From Rahnella sp. AA (GTDB taxonomy: Bacteria > Pseudomonadota > Gammaproteobacteria > Enterobacterales > Enterobacteriaceae): a DNA stretch of 64,000 bases. Of this stretch, positions 54,776 to 64,000 are shown piece by piece; the stretch's first letter is position 1; each line of letters starts with the position of its first letter. The notes beneath the pieces were generated by a model, which saw only the letters and a program-made list of their open reading frames with translations, was not told where the DNA came from and did not search any database. The DNA lies in NCBI RefSeq assembly GCF_002834385.1, contig NZ_PITQ01000004.1, positions 1-64,000 on the forward strand, given 5' to 3'. The position numbers and the translations under genes are program-made.

Positions 54776-56169
54776 CGCATTTTATCTCCCAGTAAAAACT
54801 CCATCACCGCATCCAGACGGATGTGCGGCAACGGTGTGTCCACGCTCATTTCGCGCGGACGAAACTCGTCAAAATGAAAACCCTGTTTTTGCCAGAACGC
54901 CGCGCCCGGCAAACGTGCAGGCACTTCGCCGGGGAACACCGTCAGCGGCGCGCAATCCTGTAAACGGTGACCTTTCAGCGCGGGCAGGCTTTGCCCCTGA
55001 TATTCCACCATGCCGGTTTCAGTCGCCTGAACGGAAGCCAGCCCGGCGCAGTCCATGCTGATGCCTTCGAAGGCCGCATTTTGCCAGGCTTCCTGTACCA
55101 GTTGCTGCAACAGCGAAACCAGGTTCGCATGCTGATCGCCGGTGATGTGGTCGGCTTTGGTGGCAGCAAACATCAGTTTGTCGATGCACGGATTAAACAG
55201 GCGGCGGAACAACGTGCGTTTACCGTAGTGGAAACTTTGCATCAGCTGCGTCAGCGCCAGGCGCATATCGTTAAACGCCTGCGGCCCGCTGTTGAGCGGT
55301 TGCAGGCAATCCACCAGCACAATCTGGCGGTCAAAGCGGACAAAGTGTTCTTTATAAAAACCTTTCACGATGTTCTGGCAATAATAATCAAACCGCGCGC
55401 GCAGCATGCCGAGATTGCTGTTTTTATCCGCCTGCGCCAGCTGGGCGTCGCTGTACTGATGCATTTCCGGCCACGGGAAAAACTGCAATGCAGGCGCACC
55501 GGCCAAATCGCCCGGCAGAACAAAACGCCCCGGCTGGATGAAGTGCAGGCCTTCGGTTTTACAGCGGATAAGGTAACCGGTATACGCCTGCGCAATCGCG
55601 CCCAGCAGATTTTCATCGGCGGGTGCCAGCGGGTCGCATTGCTGGCACAGTTCCAGCCACGGCTTCGCCCATTCAGCGCGATCGCCCTGTAACAGCCCCG
55701 CCATCTGGCGTGACCAGTCGAGATAATTTTGCTCCAGCATCGGCAAATCCAGCAGCCATTCGCCCGGATAATCGACAATTTCCAAATACAGCGTCGAGGT
55801 ATCTTTAAAGTGGCGAAGCAGGGAATCATTGGAGCGGTAACGCAGCGCCAGCCGGATTTCACTGACACCGCGCGTTGGCGTCGGCCACGCAGGCGGCGTG
55901 CCGTAAAGTGACGCCAGACCTTCATCATAAGCAAAGCGCGACACGCCCAAATCACGCTGCGGAACGCGCTTTACGCCAAGCAGACGTTCTTCCCGCGCAG
56001 CCGAAAACAGCGGCAAACGTGCGCCACTGTGCATGTGTAAAAGCTGGTTAACGAATGCGGTAATGAAGGCTGTTTTTCCGCTGCGGCTTAAACCGGTGAC
56101 GGCCAGCCGCAGATGTCTGTCCATCCCGCGATTGATCAGTGAATTAAACTCGTTTTGTAGTCTTTTCAT
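54772..56169 (-). CDS. ycjX: YcjX, P-loop GTPase-like protein of psp regulon
   Basis: About 465 residues from ATG 56169 (MKRLQNEFN). P-loop GLSRSGKT at 26-33, [16 protein letters not shown] as the switch/Walker B region, and AATKADH as the NKxD-like guanine motif. Overlaps pspD by 26 bp and ycjF by 4 bp. Envelope-stress role inferred. Confidence 0.92.
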   Translation of the reverse strand: MKRLQNEFNSLINRGMDRHLRLAVTGLSRSGKTAFITAFVNQLLHMHSGARLPLFSAAREERLLGVKRVPQRDLGVSRFAYDEGLASLYGTPPAWPTPTRGVSEIRLALRYRSNDSLLRHFKDTSTLYLEIVDYPGEWLLDLPMLEQNYLDWSRQMAGLLQGDRAEWAKPWLELCQQCDPLAPADENLLGAIAQAYTGYLIRCKTEGLHFIQPGRFVLPGDLAGAPALQFFPWPEMHQYSDAQLAQADKNSNLGMLRARFDYYCQNIVKGFYKEHFVRFDRQIVLVDCLQPLNSGPQAFNDMRLALTQLMQSFHYGKRTLFRRLFNPCIDKLMFAATKADHITGDQHANLVSLLQQLVQEAWQNAAFEGISMDCAGLASVQATETGMVEYQGQSLPALKGHRLQDCAPLTVFPGEVPARLPGAAFWQKQGFHFDEFRPREMSVDTPLPHIRLDAVMEFLLGDKMR

Positions 56170-56395
56170 TGCTCTCCCTGGCGTAGCGCCCAAACAGCGC
56201 GGTCAAAATTCGTTTAAATAACGGTTCTAATAGTAGTGCCAAAACGTACCTGAGTGGGCCTTTTCCCACCACGCCCAGCACACGCGCTGCCAGCCCGGCC
56301 GGGCCAAAGGTCAGCGCCAGCGTGATGACCACGCTGAGAATTTTGGAAAACCAGCTGCTCTTACCCGGCAGCGGGGAATTCAGGTAACGGGCCAT
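56144..56395 (-). CDS. pspD: PspD, phage-shock protein D
   Basis: 83 residues with a central hydrophobic region; FGPAGLAARVLGVV and LALLLEPLFKR match PspD. Peripheral or inner-membrane protein of the psp response. Slightly longer than E. coli PspD (about 73). Confidence 0.9.
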   Translation of the reverse strand: MARYLNSPLPGKSSWFSKILSVVITLALTFGPAGLAARVLGVVGKGPLRYVLALLLEPLFKRILTALFGRYARESNEKTTKRV

Positions 56396-56476
56396 AAGGT
56401 TTCCTTAAGCGGACGTGAGGGGAAAAATAGCAGCCGGAGCGTTGTCCGGCGGCCAGAGGCGTAGCGAAGAATCGGG

Positions 56477-56836
56477 CTAAAGCTGGCGGAAGCGGCTGCG
56501 TACGCCAAAAGTTTCTGAGGTGACGTAACGTTCAACCTGCCGCAAACGCTGCTCGCTGGCTTTCAGCTCGCGATCGGCTTCCTCGAGCAAACTGCGCGGC
56601 GATGGCGCGGTCTCTTCGTCATATTCGCTGGCCGGAACCGGATCCAGCACGTAACTCAGAATGATGTAAGCCACCAGCGTGAACATGAACAGGCCAAAAA
56701 ACACCGACAATACCGCCATGATGCGCAGAAGTTTGACCGGTACGCCGAGATAGTGCGAAAGCCCGGCCAGCACGCCCTTCACCACGCCCTCTTCCGGCAC
56801 GCGGTAGAGTTTTTTCTCAGATAAACGCGTCGCCAT
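56477..56836 (-). CDS. pspC: PspC, membrane sensor of phage-shock response
   Basis: 119 residues: a PspC domain with LYRVPEEGVVKGVLAGLSHYLG, one membrane helix (about 38-62), and a C-terminal coiled segment. With PspB it draws PspA from PspF to the membrane under stress. Start overlaps pspB by one base. Confidence 0.95.
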   Translation of the reverse strand: MATRLSEKKLYRVPEEGVVKGVLAGLSHYLGVPVKLLRIMAVLSVFFGLFMFTLVAYIILSYVLDPVPASEYDEETAPSPRSLLEEADRELKASEQRLRQVERYVTSETFGVRSRFRQL

Positions 56837-57063
56837 TATGATTGCCTCCAGCCCGGATGTTCGGCGTCCAGAATTTCTTCCAGCGCCTGAATACGTTCGC
56901 GCATGCGCTGCGCTTCATGTGTCAGGCTCGAGAGACTTTGCATCTCATGCTGACTGAGCTGACTGCCATTTTGCTGGCGGTTGCTGTAGTGAAGCCATAA
57001 CCAGACAGGCGCCACGAATAAAACGAAAATAGTCAGCGGAATTGCTAAAAACAGGAAGCTCAT
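56836..57063 (-). CDS. pspB: PspB, membrane partner of PspC
   Basis: 75 residues: an N-terminal membrane helix (FLAIPLTIFVLFVAPVWLWL) and a cytoplasmic coiled coil ending HPGWRQS, typical of PspB. Confidence 0.95.
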   Translation of the reverse strand: MSFLFLAIPLTIFVLFVAPVWLWLHYSNRQQNGSQLSQHEMQSLSSLTHEAQRMRERIQALEEILDAEHPGWRQS

Positions 57064-57144
57064 TATTTATCCTTAATTCTGATGAGTCTTATGGGTGCGT
57101 TACCCCGCATAACCTGCCTGCGTACAGGCAGGTTTGCCGGAAAA

Positions 57145-57816
57145 TTACGCGTCCTGATTACCGTTCATTTTGGCTTTCAGGGCAGCAATTTGCGCGCTGA
57201 TTTCATCGTCGGCTTTGAGCTCAGCAAACTGCTGATCCAGCGATTTCTTTTTGCCAATACTGACACTTTCCGCTTCTGCTTCCATATGATCGATGCGGCG
57301 TTCGAACTGCTCAAAACGCGCCATCGCTTCATCAATTTTACCGCTGTCGAGCTGACGACGAACGTCACGCGAAGAGGCTGCCGCCTGGTGACGTAATGTC
57401 AGCGCCTGCTGGCGGGCACGTGTTTCAGTCAGTTTGCTTTCCAGCTCGCCAATTTCTGATTTCATGCGTTCCAGCGTTTCTTCTACGACGGTCACTTCAT
57501 TTTTCAGCGTCGCAACCAGCTCGGACAATTTCTGTTTCTCAATCAGCGCTGCACGCGCCAGATCGTCTTTGTCTTTACGCAGGGCCAGTTCGGCTTTGTC
57601 CTGCCATTCAATCTGCTGGGATTCACCCTGATCAATGCGGCGGATCAGCTGTTTCTTTTCTGCCAGCGCACGGGCGGAGGTTGAACGCAGTTCCACCAGC
57701 GTGTCTTCCATTTCCTGAATCATCAGACGAACCAGTTTTTGCGGATCTTCTGCTTTATCCAGCAAGGTGTTGATGTTGGCGTTAATGATGTCAGCGAAGC
57801 GAGAAAAAATACCCAT
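57145..57816 (-). CDS. pspA: PspA, membrane-repair ESCRT-III-like protein and PspF inhibitor
   Basis: 223 residues, almost wholly helical coiled coil, starting [20 protein letters not shown] (amphipathic membrane-binding helix) and including [17 protein letters not shown]. It inhibits PspF in unstressed cells and coats damaged inner membrane. It is first in the operon, behind the sigma-54 promoter at 57909-57926. Confidence 0.97.
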   Translation of the reverse strand: MGIFSRFADIINANINTLLDKAEDPQKLVRLMIQEMEDTLVELRSTSARALAEKKQLIRRIDQGESQQIEWQDKAELALRKDKDDLARAALIEKQKLSELVATLKNEVTVVEETLERMKSEIGELESKLTETRARQQALTLRHQAAASSRDVRRQLDSGKIDEAMARFEQFERRIDHMEAEAESVSIGKKKSLDQQFAELKADDEISAQIAALKAKMNGNQDA

Positions 57817-57908
57817 AATCGAAATTCCTCTTTGATTCTGTTTGGTTTCCGGCCAATTGTTTACCGGTTAAAGCCGCAGGAAAATTTTCATCCGCGGTGA
57901 TAAACCTA

Positions 57909-57926
57909 TATCAGGATCCGTGCCAA
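57909..57926 (-). promoter_or_regulatory. Sigma-54 promoter of pspA
   Basis: On the minus strand TTGGCACGGATCCTGATA: a perfect -24 TTGGCACG and a weaker -12 (CTGAT). It lies about 95 bp before pspA and is read by PspF-activated sigma-54 polymerase. Confidence 0.8.
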
Positions 57927-58049
57927 CTTTTTAAAATCATTATCTTCATGAATAAATTGAATTTTTTATTTTCGTCTCTGCTATGCTTAATTTCCAAGAT
58001 GATTATTTTCACTAAGAGTTAGTGTGTTTCACCACACAAGGAAAGCCTC

Positions 58050-59054
58050 ATGCCTGATAACACAGACAATTTACTCGGCGAAGCCAATGCGTTTATCGAA
58101 GTACTGGAACAGGTTTCGCAGCTGGCGAAGCTGAATAAACCGGTGCTGGTTACCGGTGAACGCGGCAGCGGTAAGGAACTCATCGCGCACCGTCTGCATT
58201 ATCTGTCACCGCGCTGGCAAGGGCCGTTCATCTCGCTGAACTGCGCCGCGCTCAATGAAAATCTGCTGGATTCCGAGCTGTTCGGCCACGAAGCCGGGGC
58301 GTTTACCGGCGCGCAGAAGCGCCATCTCGGGCGCTTTGAACGGGCAGACGGCGGCACGTTATTTCTTGATGAACTGGCGACCGCGCCGATGCTGGTCCAG
58401 GAAAAATTATTACGCGTGATCGAATACGGACATCTGGAACGCGTCGGCGGCAGCCAGCCGTTACAGGTCGATGTGCGGCTGGTATGCGCGACGAATGATG
58501 ATCTTCCGGCACTGGCCGCCGCCGGAAAATTCCGCGCGGATTTGCTCGACCGCCTGGCGTTTGACGTCGTTCAGCTTCCGCCGCTGCGTGAGCGCCAGCA
58601 GGACATCATGTTGCTGGCTGAGCATTTTGCCATCCAGATGTGCCGCGAACTCTCCCTGCCGCTGTTCCCCGGTTTTACCGAACATGCCCGCGAAACGCTG
58701 ATGCGCTATCGCTGGCCGGGCAATATCCGCGAACTGAAAAACGTCGTGGAGCGCTCGATGTACCGGCACGGCACCAGCGATTTTCCGCTGGATAACATTA
58801 TTCTGAATCCGTTTGCTCAGCGGGCAGCGTATTCCGCACCGGAGGAACCGCGTGAGAGTGTTTCGTTACCGGCGTTGCCGCTGGATTTAAAACAGTGGGT
58901 CACCGGTCAGGAAAAAAATCTGATTGAGCTGGCGTTGCGGCAGGCGCGTTTCAACCAGCGCAAAGCCGCTGAGCTGCTTAACGTGACGTATCATCAGTTA
59001 CGCGGAATGTTGAAAAAGCACGGAATACAGGTGAATGCGCAGGAAAGTGACTGA
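58050..59054 (+). CDS. pspF: PspF, sigma-54 activator of the psp operon
   Basis: 334 residues: AAA+ with Walker A GERGSGKE at 36-43, the sigma-54-contacting GAFTGA at 83-88, Walker B TLFLDE at 103-108, then a Fis-type HTH (FNQRKAAELLNVTYHQLRGML). It has no N-terminal receiver domain, as is normal for PspF, because PspA is its regulator. Divergent from pspA. Confidence 0.97.
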   Translation: MPDNTDNLLGEANAFIEVLEQVSQLAKLNKPVLVTGERGSGKELIAHRLHYLSPRWQGPFISLNCAALNENLLDSELFGHEAGAFTGAQKRHLGRFERADGGTLFLDELATAPMLVQEKLLRVIEYGHLERVGGSQPLQVDVRLVCATNDDLPALAAAGKFRADLLDRLAFDVVQLPPLRERQQDIMLLAEHFAIQMCRELSLPLFPGFTEHARETLMRYRWPGNIRELKNVVERSMYRHGTSDFPLDNIILNPFAQRAAYSAPEEPRESVSLPALPLDLKQWVTGQEKNLIELALRQARFNQRKAAELLNVTYHQLRGMLKKHGIQVNAQESD

Positions 59055-59062
59055 ATAACAGG

Positions 59063-59158
59063 CAAAAAAAAGCCAGCACCCGAGCTGGCTAAGTAATACT
59101 GGAAGCAATGTGAGCAATGTCGTACCTCGCGATTAACGCCCCTGGCGGGACACCTCTC
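59063..59158 (-). ncRNA. ryhB: RyhB, iron-stress small RNA
   Basis: The minus strand carries ACGACATTGCTCACATTGCT (from 59123 downward) followed by TCCAGTATTACTTAGCCAGC, the strongly conserved core of E. coli RyhB. It ends in a terminator stem AGCCAGC/GCTGGCT (59071-59090) and a T-run (59063-59070). The 5' third has diverged; the start near 59158 is placed by analogy with the about 90-nt E. coli RNA. RyhB pairs through Hfq with mRNAs of iron-using proteins when Fur is inactive. Two Fur-like boxes sit just upstream. It lies between pspF and the CobW GTPase gene. Confidence 0.92.
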
Positions 59159-59174
59159 GTTCGGTGAAATGAAT

Positions 59175-59231
59175 GATAATGGTTCTCAGTATCGTCTGTA
59201 AAGTGTTTTGTTGAGAATATTTCTCATTACC
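59175..59231 (-). promoter_or_regulatory. Two Fur-like boxes upstream of ryhB
   Basis: GATAATGGTTCTCAGTATC (59175-59193) matches the 19-bp Fur consensus at 15 positions. GAGAATATTTCTCATTACC (59213-59231) matches at 13. Both lie directly upstream of the inferred RyhB start, as expected for Fur repression. Confidence 0.75.
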
Positions 59232-59279
59232 ACACTGTTTTTACGGCTACTTTTTGAACAACCTTACCGTCATTACGGA

Positions 59280-60467
59280 CTACCATTCCGGGAAAGGATC
59301 GGCCATCGCCATCCAGCTGTCGATCCCTTCGGCCATTTGTTGCTCACTCAGCAGGCACGCATCCAGCCGGTGAATAATCTCTTCTTTATCCAGATGCTGG
59401 CCGATGAATACCAGCTCCTGACGCATATCCCCAAACGGCTCAACCCACTTTTCCATGATTTGCTGGCGGGTTTCTTCATCCTGCGGCCAGTCATTTTCGG
59501 GCAATGCGCGCCAGAAAATCCCCGCCATGCCATAACGCGCGATCCCGCCCGCCTGGCTCCACTGCCCGGCAAAACGCGGACGCGTCGCCAGCCAGAAAAA
59601 GCCTTTCGACCGCAACAACGTCCCGCCTCCCCAGTCCCCGTGTACCACACGGTAGAATCTATCCGGATCAAAAGGCCGGCGCGCGGTGTAGACAAAACTG
59701 CTGATGCCATATTCCTCGGTTTCCGGCGTGTGTTCGCCGCGCAGTTCCTTCAGCCAGCCCGGAGCCTGCTGCGCTTTGGCGAAATCGAAAAGACCGGTGT
59801 TGAGCACGTTTTCCAGCGGCAAACTGCCCGGTGATATAGGGATGATTTGCGCTGCCGGGTTCAGGCTTTTCAGTAACGCGATCACTTCACGCTGCTGCCG
59901 GCTGTCGAGCAAATCCGTTTTGCTCACCAGCAACACGTTACAAAATTCAATCTGGTCAATCAGGAGGTCGGTCACGCTTCGCTCATCGTCATCACCCAGA
60001 CTTTCACCCGCCTCCTGCACACTGCGGGCTTCCTGATATTGCTGCATGAAATTGACGCCATCCACGACGGTGACCAGCGTATCCAGCCGCGCAAACTGCG
60101 AGAGACTTTCACCGTTCTCATCTTCGAACGTAAAGGTTTCCGCCACCGGCAGCGGCTCTGAGATCCCGCTCGATTCAATCAGCAGATAATCAAACCGCCC
60201 CGCCTGTGCCAGCTCACGCACGGAAATCAGTAAATCTTCCCGCAGCGTGCAGCAGATGCAGCCGTTACTCATTTCCACCAGTTTTTCCTGCTGGCGGTCG
60301 AGCGTAATTTCGTTAGCGACCAGCGCCGCATCGATATTCACTTCGCTCATATCATTGACGATCACCGCTACGCGCATGCCCTCACGGTTATTCAGAATAT
60401 GGTTCAGCACGGTAGTTTTCCCCGCGCCCAGAAAGCCGGAAAGCACGGTGACGGGCAGTAAAGACAT
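59280..60467 (-). CDS. CobW/G3E-family GTPase, zinc-regulated (ZagA/ZigA-like)
   Basis: About 395 residues from ATG 60467 ([19 protein letters not shown]). Walker A GFLGAGKT at 11-18, the metal-binding CxCC motif GCICC at 69-73, SKTDLL as guanine motif, then the CobW C-terminal domain with histidines. These GTPases hand zinc to client enzymes in zinc shortage. A perfect Zur-type palindrome upstream supports zinc control. RyhB follows downstream. Confidence 0.85.
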   Translation of the reverse strand: MSLLPVTVLSGFLGAGKTTVLNHILNNREGMRVAVIVNDMSEVNIDAALVANEITLDRQQEKLVEMSNGCICCTLREDLLISVRELAQAGRFDYLLIESSGISEPLPVAETFTFEDENGESLSQFARLDTLVTVVDGVNFMQQYQEARSVQEAGESLGDDDERSVTDLLIDQIEFCNVLLVSKTDLLDSRQQREVIALLKSLNPAAQIIPISPGSLPLENVLNTGLFDFAKAQQAPGWLKELRGEHTPETEEYGISSFVYTARRPFDPDRFYRVVHGDWGGGTLLRSKGFFWLATRPRFAGQWSQAGGIARYGMAGIFWRALPENDWPQDEETRQQIMEKWVEPFGDMRQELVFIGQHLDKEEIIHRLDACLLSEQQMAEGIDSWMAMADPFPEW

Positions 60468-60518
60468 AGTTAACCTCGAATCAGAAGACCGCGCAGGCAA
60501 AATGCTTCGCCTGCAATT

Positions 60519-60541
60519 ATTGTTATAATATAACATAACAA
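60519..60541 (-). promoter_or_regulatory. Zur box
   Basis: TGTTATAATATAACA (60521-60535) is a perfect 7-1-7 palindrome equal to the core of the Zur consensus (TGTTATANTATAACA), 54 bp before the GTPase start. Confidence 0.88.
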
Positions 60542-60688
60542 TGCCAGCGCAATTTCAAGGGTTTTCTGGAGGAACGGATAAAATCTGCGCGAAGTGCCGC
60601 AGGATTTCACCCTGTTTTGTGCAATGGATTGGGGTACCTCGCAGAGTACGGTACACTTAAGGCATTGCACCTTAACTTTGAAGCCTTT

Positions 60689-62353
60689 ATGCGTCGTCTA
60701 ACTTTGTGGATGCTTTTACTGAGCAGTTTGTCCACAGCAGTTTTTGCTGAGACTGCTCCAACACATACCAGCCCGACGGTTGCCAGCGCGCCAGTCAAAG
60801 ATATTCGCCAGAGCGGCTTTGTCTATTGCGTCAACGGCATGGTCAATACCTTCAATCCGCAAAAAGCCAGCAGCGGGCTGATTATTGATACGCTCGCTGC
60901 ACAGCTTTACGACCGTCTGCTGGACGTTGACCCGTATACCTATCGCCTGATCCCTGAACTGGCGCAAAGCTGGGAAGTGCTCGACGACGGCGCAACCTAC
61001 CGTTTCCATCTGCGCAAAGATGTGCCTTTTCAGAAAACCAGCGGGTTTACACCTTCACGTAAAATGAACGCCGATGACGTGGTGTTCAGCTTCCAGCGCA
61101 TTATTGATCCGAATAATCATTTCCACGGCGTTAACGGCGAAGAGTACCCGTATTTCGACAGTTTGCAGTTTGCCAAAACGGTGAAAAGCATCAAAAAGCT
61201 CGATGATTACACGGTCGAGTTTCGCCTGAATAATCCCGATGCCTCTTTTCTCTGGCATCTGGCGACCCATTACGCACCGGTACTTTCCGCTGAATATGCG
61301 GCCAGTCTGACGAAATCAGGCAATGAAGAAGAAATAGACCGTCAGCCTGTCGGCACCGGCCCGTTCCAGCTGGGCGAATACCGCACCGGCCAGTACGTGC
61401 GTCTTGAACGCAACGGGCAATACTGGAAAGGCACGCCGCGCATGGCGCAGATTGTGATCGACATGGGCGTCGGCGGCACAGGACGTTTGTCTAAATTGCT
61501 CACCGGTGAGTGCGATGTTCTGGCGTATCCGGCGGCCAGCCAGCTGTCGATTTTGCGTGAAGATCCGCGTCTGCGTCTTTCCCTGCGTCCGGGCATGAAT
61601 GTTGCCTATCTGGCATTTAATACCAATAAAGCGCCGCTTAACGATCCGCGTATCCGTCAGGCCGTGGCGCTTTCTATTAATAACCAGCGTCTGATGCAGT
61701 CGATTTATTACGGCACGGCAGAAACGGCGGCGTCAATTTTGCCGCGCGCCTCGTGGGCGTATGACAGCAATGCGCAGGTGACGGAATACAATCCGGCCAA
61801 AGCCAGACAAATCCTCAAAGATCTCGGGCAGGAAAAACTGAATCTGCATCTGTGGGTGCCGACGGCGTCGCAGTCGTTTAACCCGAGCCCGCTGAAAACC
61901 GCTGAACTTATTCAGGCGGATTTAGCGCAGGTAGGGATTAAAGTGACGATTGTGCCGGTTGAAGGCCGTTTCCAGGAAGCCAAGCTGATGGAGATGAACC
62001 ATGACCTGACGCTGACCGGCTGGTCGACGGACAGTAATGACCCGGACAGTTTTTTCCGCCCGATGCTCAGCTGTGCGGCGATTCATTCGCAGACCAACTA
62101 TGCTCACTGGTGTGATCCGGCATTTGATGAATTACTGCGTCAGGGCCTGTTGTCACAGCAACTTTCGCAGCGCATCGAGTTTTATCAGCAGGCACAAAAA
62201 ATCCTCGAACAGGAATTACCGGTGCTGCCGCTGGCTTCCTCGCTACGCCTTCAGGCCTACCGTTACGATATCAAAGGGCTGGTCCTGAGTCCGTTCGGCA
62301 ACTCTTCATTTGCAGGCGTCTTCCGTGATGACGAAGGAAGGAAAGCACCATGA
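60689..62353 (+). CDS. sapA: SapA, periplasmic peptide-binding protein
   Basis: About 554 residues from ATG 60689, which begins a proper signal peptide ([20 protein letters not shown]). SBP_bac_5 fold with [15 protein letters not shown] and [10 protein letters not shown] as in enteric SapA. It binds antimicrobial peptides or haem in some species; the SapBCDF part exports putrescine in E. coli. First gene of sapABCDF, overlapping sapB by 4 bp. Confidence 0.95.
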   Translation: MRRLTLWMLLLSSLSTAVFAETAPTHTSPTVASAPVKDIRQSGFVYCVNGMVNTFNPQKASSGLIIDTLAAQLYDRLLDVDPYTYRLIPELAQSWEVLDDGATYRFHLRKDVPFQKTSGFTPSRKMNADDVVFSFQRIIDPNNHFHGVNGEEYPYFDSLQFAKTVKSIKKLDDYTVEFRLNNPDASFLWHLATHYAPVLSAEYAASLTKSGNEEEIDRQPVGTGPFQLGEYRTGQYVRLERNGQYWKGTPRMAQIVIDMGVGGTGRLSKLLTGECDVLAYPAASQLSILREDPRLRLSLRPGMNVAYLAFNTNKAPLNDPRIRQAVALSINNQRLMQSIYYGTAETAASILPRASWAYDSNAQVTEYNPAKARQILKDLGQEKLNLHLWVPTASQSFNPSPLKTAELIQADLAQVGIKVTIVPVEGRFQEAKLMEMNHDLTLTGWSTDSNDPDSFFRPMLSCAAIHSQTNYAHWCDPAFDELLRQGLLSQQLSQRIEFYQQAQKILEQELPVLPLASSLRLQAYRYDIKGLVLSPFGNSSFAGVFRDDEGRKAP

Positions 62354-63315
62354 TTATCTTCACGTTACGCCGTATTTTGTTGCTGCTGGTCACGCTGTTT
62401 TTCCTCAGTCTGGTAGCGTTCAGCCTGAGCTATTTCACGCCGAATGCGCCATTGCGCGGTGCGTCCTTGTGGGATGCTTATCGCTTCTATTTTATAGGGC
62501 TGTGCCAGTTTGATTTTGGCGTCTCGAGCATCAACGGCGAAAGCATTACTTATCAGCTGAAAGCGGTATTCCCGGCCACCATGGAACTGTGCGTTCTGGC
62601 CTTTGCGCTGGCGCTGTTTGTCGGGATCCCATTAGGGATCATGGCGGGTGTAATGCGCGGAAAATGGCCGGATGTGGCGATCAGCAGCATTGCGCTTCTC
62701 GGCTTTTCTATCCCGGTATTCTGGCTGGCCGTTCTGCTGATGTTGTTCTTCTCTTTACAGCTCGGCTGGCTGCCGGTTTCCGGGCGTCTTGATTTGTTGT
62801 ATCAGTTGAAAACCGTGACCGGTCTGACACTGGTTGATGCCTGGCTTTCGCATTCGCCGTATCGCCACGAGATGATCATCAGCGCCATCCGCCACATGAT
62901 TTTGCCGATTGCCGCGCTGGCGGTTGCGCCGACCACCGAAGTGATCCGCCTGATGCGCATTTCGACTGATGACGTGCTGGCGAAAAACTACGTGAAAGCC
63001 GCTGCAACCCGCGGCCTGTCACGTTTTACTATTATCCGTCGCCATGTTTTACACAATGCGCTGCCACCGATTATCCCAAAGCTGGGCCTGCAGTTTTCCA
63101 CCATGCTTACGCTGGCGATGATTACGGAAGTGGTCTTTAACTGGCCCGGCATTGGCCGCTGGCTGATCAACGCGATCCGTCAGCAGGACTACGCCGCAAT
63201 TTCCGCCGGTGTGATGGTGGTCGGCTCACTGGTGATTGTGGTTAACGTACTTTCAGACATTCTGGGTGCACTGATGAATCCATTGAAACATAAGGAATGG
63301 TATGCCCTTCGATAA
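62350..63315 (+). CDS. sapB: SapB, ABC transporter permease
   Basis: 321 residues, six membrane helices in a DppB-type layout, with the coupling loop [21 protein letters not shown]. Overlaps sapA and sapC (14 bp). Confidence 0.96.
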   Translation: MIIFTLRRILLLLVTLFFLSLVAFSLSYFTPNAPLRGASLWDAYRFYFIGLCQFDFGVSSINGESITYQLKAVFPATMELCVLAFALALFVGIPLGIMAGVMRGKWPDVAISSIALLGFSIPVFWLAVLLMLFFSLQLGWLPVSGRLDLLYQLKTVTGLTLVDAWLSHSPYRHEMIISAIRHMILPIAALAVAPTTEVIRLMRISTDDVLAKNYVKAAATRGLSRFTIIRRHVLHNALPPIIPKLGLQFSTMLTLAMITEVVFNWPGIGRWLINAIRQQDYAAISAGVMVVGSLVIVVNVLSDILGALMNPLKHKEWYALR

Positions 63316-64000
63316 TGTATACCGTGAAAAACAGGTTCCCAGCCCGCTTCGTCATACATGGGGGATTTTCTATCGCGATACGCTGTCGATGATCGGCTTC
63401 TACGGCGTGCTGGGGCTGCTGTTTCTGTGTGTTTTCGGGCATCTGCTGGCACCGTATGCGCTTGATCAGCAATTCCTCGGCTACCAGTTGCTGCCGCCGT
63501 CGTGGTCGCGCTACGGGAATGTGTCGTTCTTCCTCGGTACCGACGATTTAGGCCGTGATTTACTCAGCCGGATGTTAACCGGCGCGGCACCGACTATCGG
63601 CGGCGCGCTGGTGATCACCCTCGTGGCGTCGCTGTGTGGCGTGCTTATCGGTGTGCTGGCGGGCATCACGCGTGGGCTGAAATCAGCGATTCTCAACCAT
63701 ATTCTCGATACGCTGCTGTCCATCCCTTCCCTGCTGCTGGCGATTGTGGTCGTCGCGTTTATCGGCCCGAAACTTGAGCACGCCATGCTGGCCGTCTGGC
63801 TGGCGTTATTGCCACGCATTTCTCGTACAATTTACAGCGCCGTGCATGACGAACTGGAGAAAGAGTACGTGGTAGCCGTGCGTCTGGACGGTGCCTCGAC
63901 CTGGCAAATTCTGCGTTATGCGGTGCTGCCGAACATTGTGGCCGTGCTGGCGACTGAGTTTACCCGCGCGCTGTCGATGGCCATTCTGGATATTGCTGCA
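63302..64000 (+). CDS. sapC: SapC, ABC transporter permease (partial, runs off window)
   Basis: Starts at ATG 63302 inside the end of sapB. The readable 233 codons match Sap[50 protein letters not shown]. The 3' end lies beyond the window; sapD and sapF should follow. Confidence 0.95.
   Translation, partial: MPFDNVYREKQVPSPLRHTWGIFYRDTLSMIGFYGVLGLLFLCVFGHLLAPYALDQQFLGYQLLPPSWSRYGNVSFFLGTDDLGRDLLSRMLTGAAPTIGGALVITLVASLCGVLIGVLAGITRGLKSAILNHILDTLLSIPSLLLAIVVVAFIGPKLEHAMLAVWLALLPRISRTIYSAVHDELEKEYVVAVRLDGASTWQILRYAVLPNIVAVLATEFTRALSMAILDIAA

Noticed and set aside
59071-59090. Hairpin after pspF taken as a pspF terminator
   Set aside because: The T-run is on the minus strand, and the hairpin is the terminator of RyhB.
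59208-59834. Plus-strand 208-codon ORF
   Set aside because: Lies antisense to the CobW-family GTPase gene with its clear motifs; arginine-rich shadow translation. Its start overlaps a Fur-like box of ryhB.

Overview
This window comes from a chromosome of an Enterobacterales bacterium, most likely Yersiniaceae (Rahnella/Serratia-like). The evidence is the collinear core block hemB, ycjF-ycjX-pspDCBA, pspF, ryhB, a Zur-controlled CobW GTPase and sapABC, together with opgB, livKHMGF and yfiE-eamB homologues that read as enteric orthologues. Genus assignment is an inference from gene content only.

Region 1-14.3 kb is an AT-rich defence island. From the left it holds a small secreted ORF, a PrrC/RloC-like ATPase with a zinc hook, a 966-residue protein with a putative nuclease N-terminus and TPR-like middle, a decayed IS3-type transposase end with a 40-bp tandem repeat, a broken TrlF-like PHP gene, a two-gene mCpol plus two-TM beta-domain pair (Panoptes type, OptS/OptE), and facing it a complete type II CBASS operon (capV, dncV, cap2, cap3). 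The mCpol pair is the most exciting item. Its described logic is to sense phage proteins that sequester cyclic nucleotides, and it sits directly beside a cGAMP-type CBASS that such sponges would disarm.

The island ends at 14.35 kb in a copy of the 3' end of tRNA-Asn followed by a terminator. Two further copies, at 16.26 and 18.23 kb (the last eroded), divide the next 4 kb into two small segments: yfiE-eamB, and a lipoprotein plus an unknown protein. This looks like a tRNA-Asn integration hotspot whose intact tRNA and integrase lie outside the window.

Region 18.4-32.4 kb carries a metallo-beta-lactamase-fold protein, an FAD amine/amino-acid oxidase convergent with a metNIQ-type transporter, opgB, and the liv branched-chain amino acid transporter. 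Region 32.4-48.4 kb is a patchwork of small regulator/enzyme pairs: a truncated barstar, an orphan FecB-like binding protein, GntR/OsmC, a DUF1989-TetR-Gdx unit suggestive of guanidine handling, XRE/SDR, GlxA-type/esterase and TetR/DUF1348. Several orphans and small dispersed repeats of the CCGCTCCTGGCAC type lie between them.

Region 48.4-64 kb is mostly core genome: hemB, a microcin-like precursor with a CvaA/CvaB-type exporter, the psp phage-shock operon with its sigma-54 promoter and pspF, the RyhB small RNA with two Fur-like boxes, a CobW-family GTPase under a Zur box, and the start of sapABCDF, cut by the window end inside sapC.
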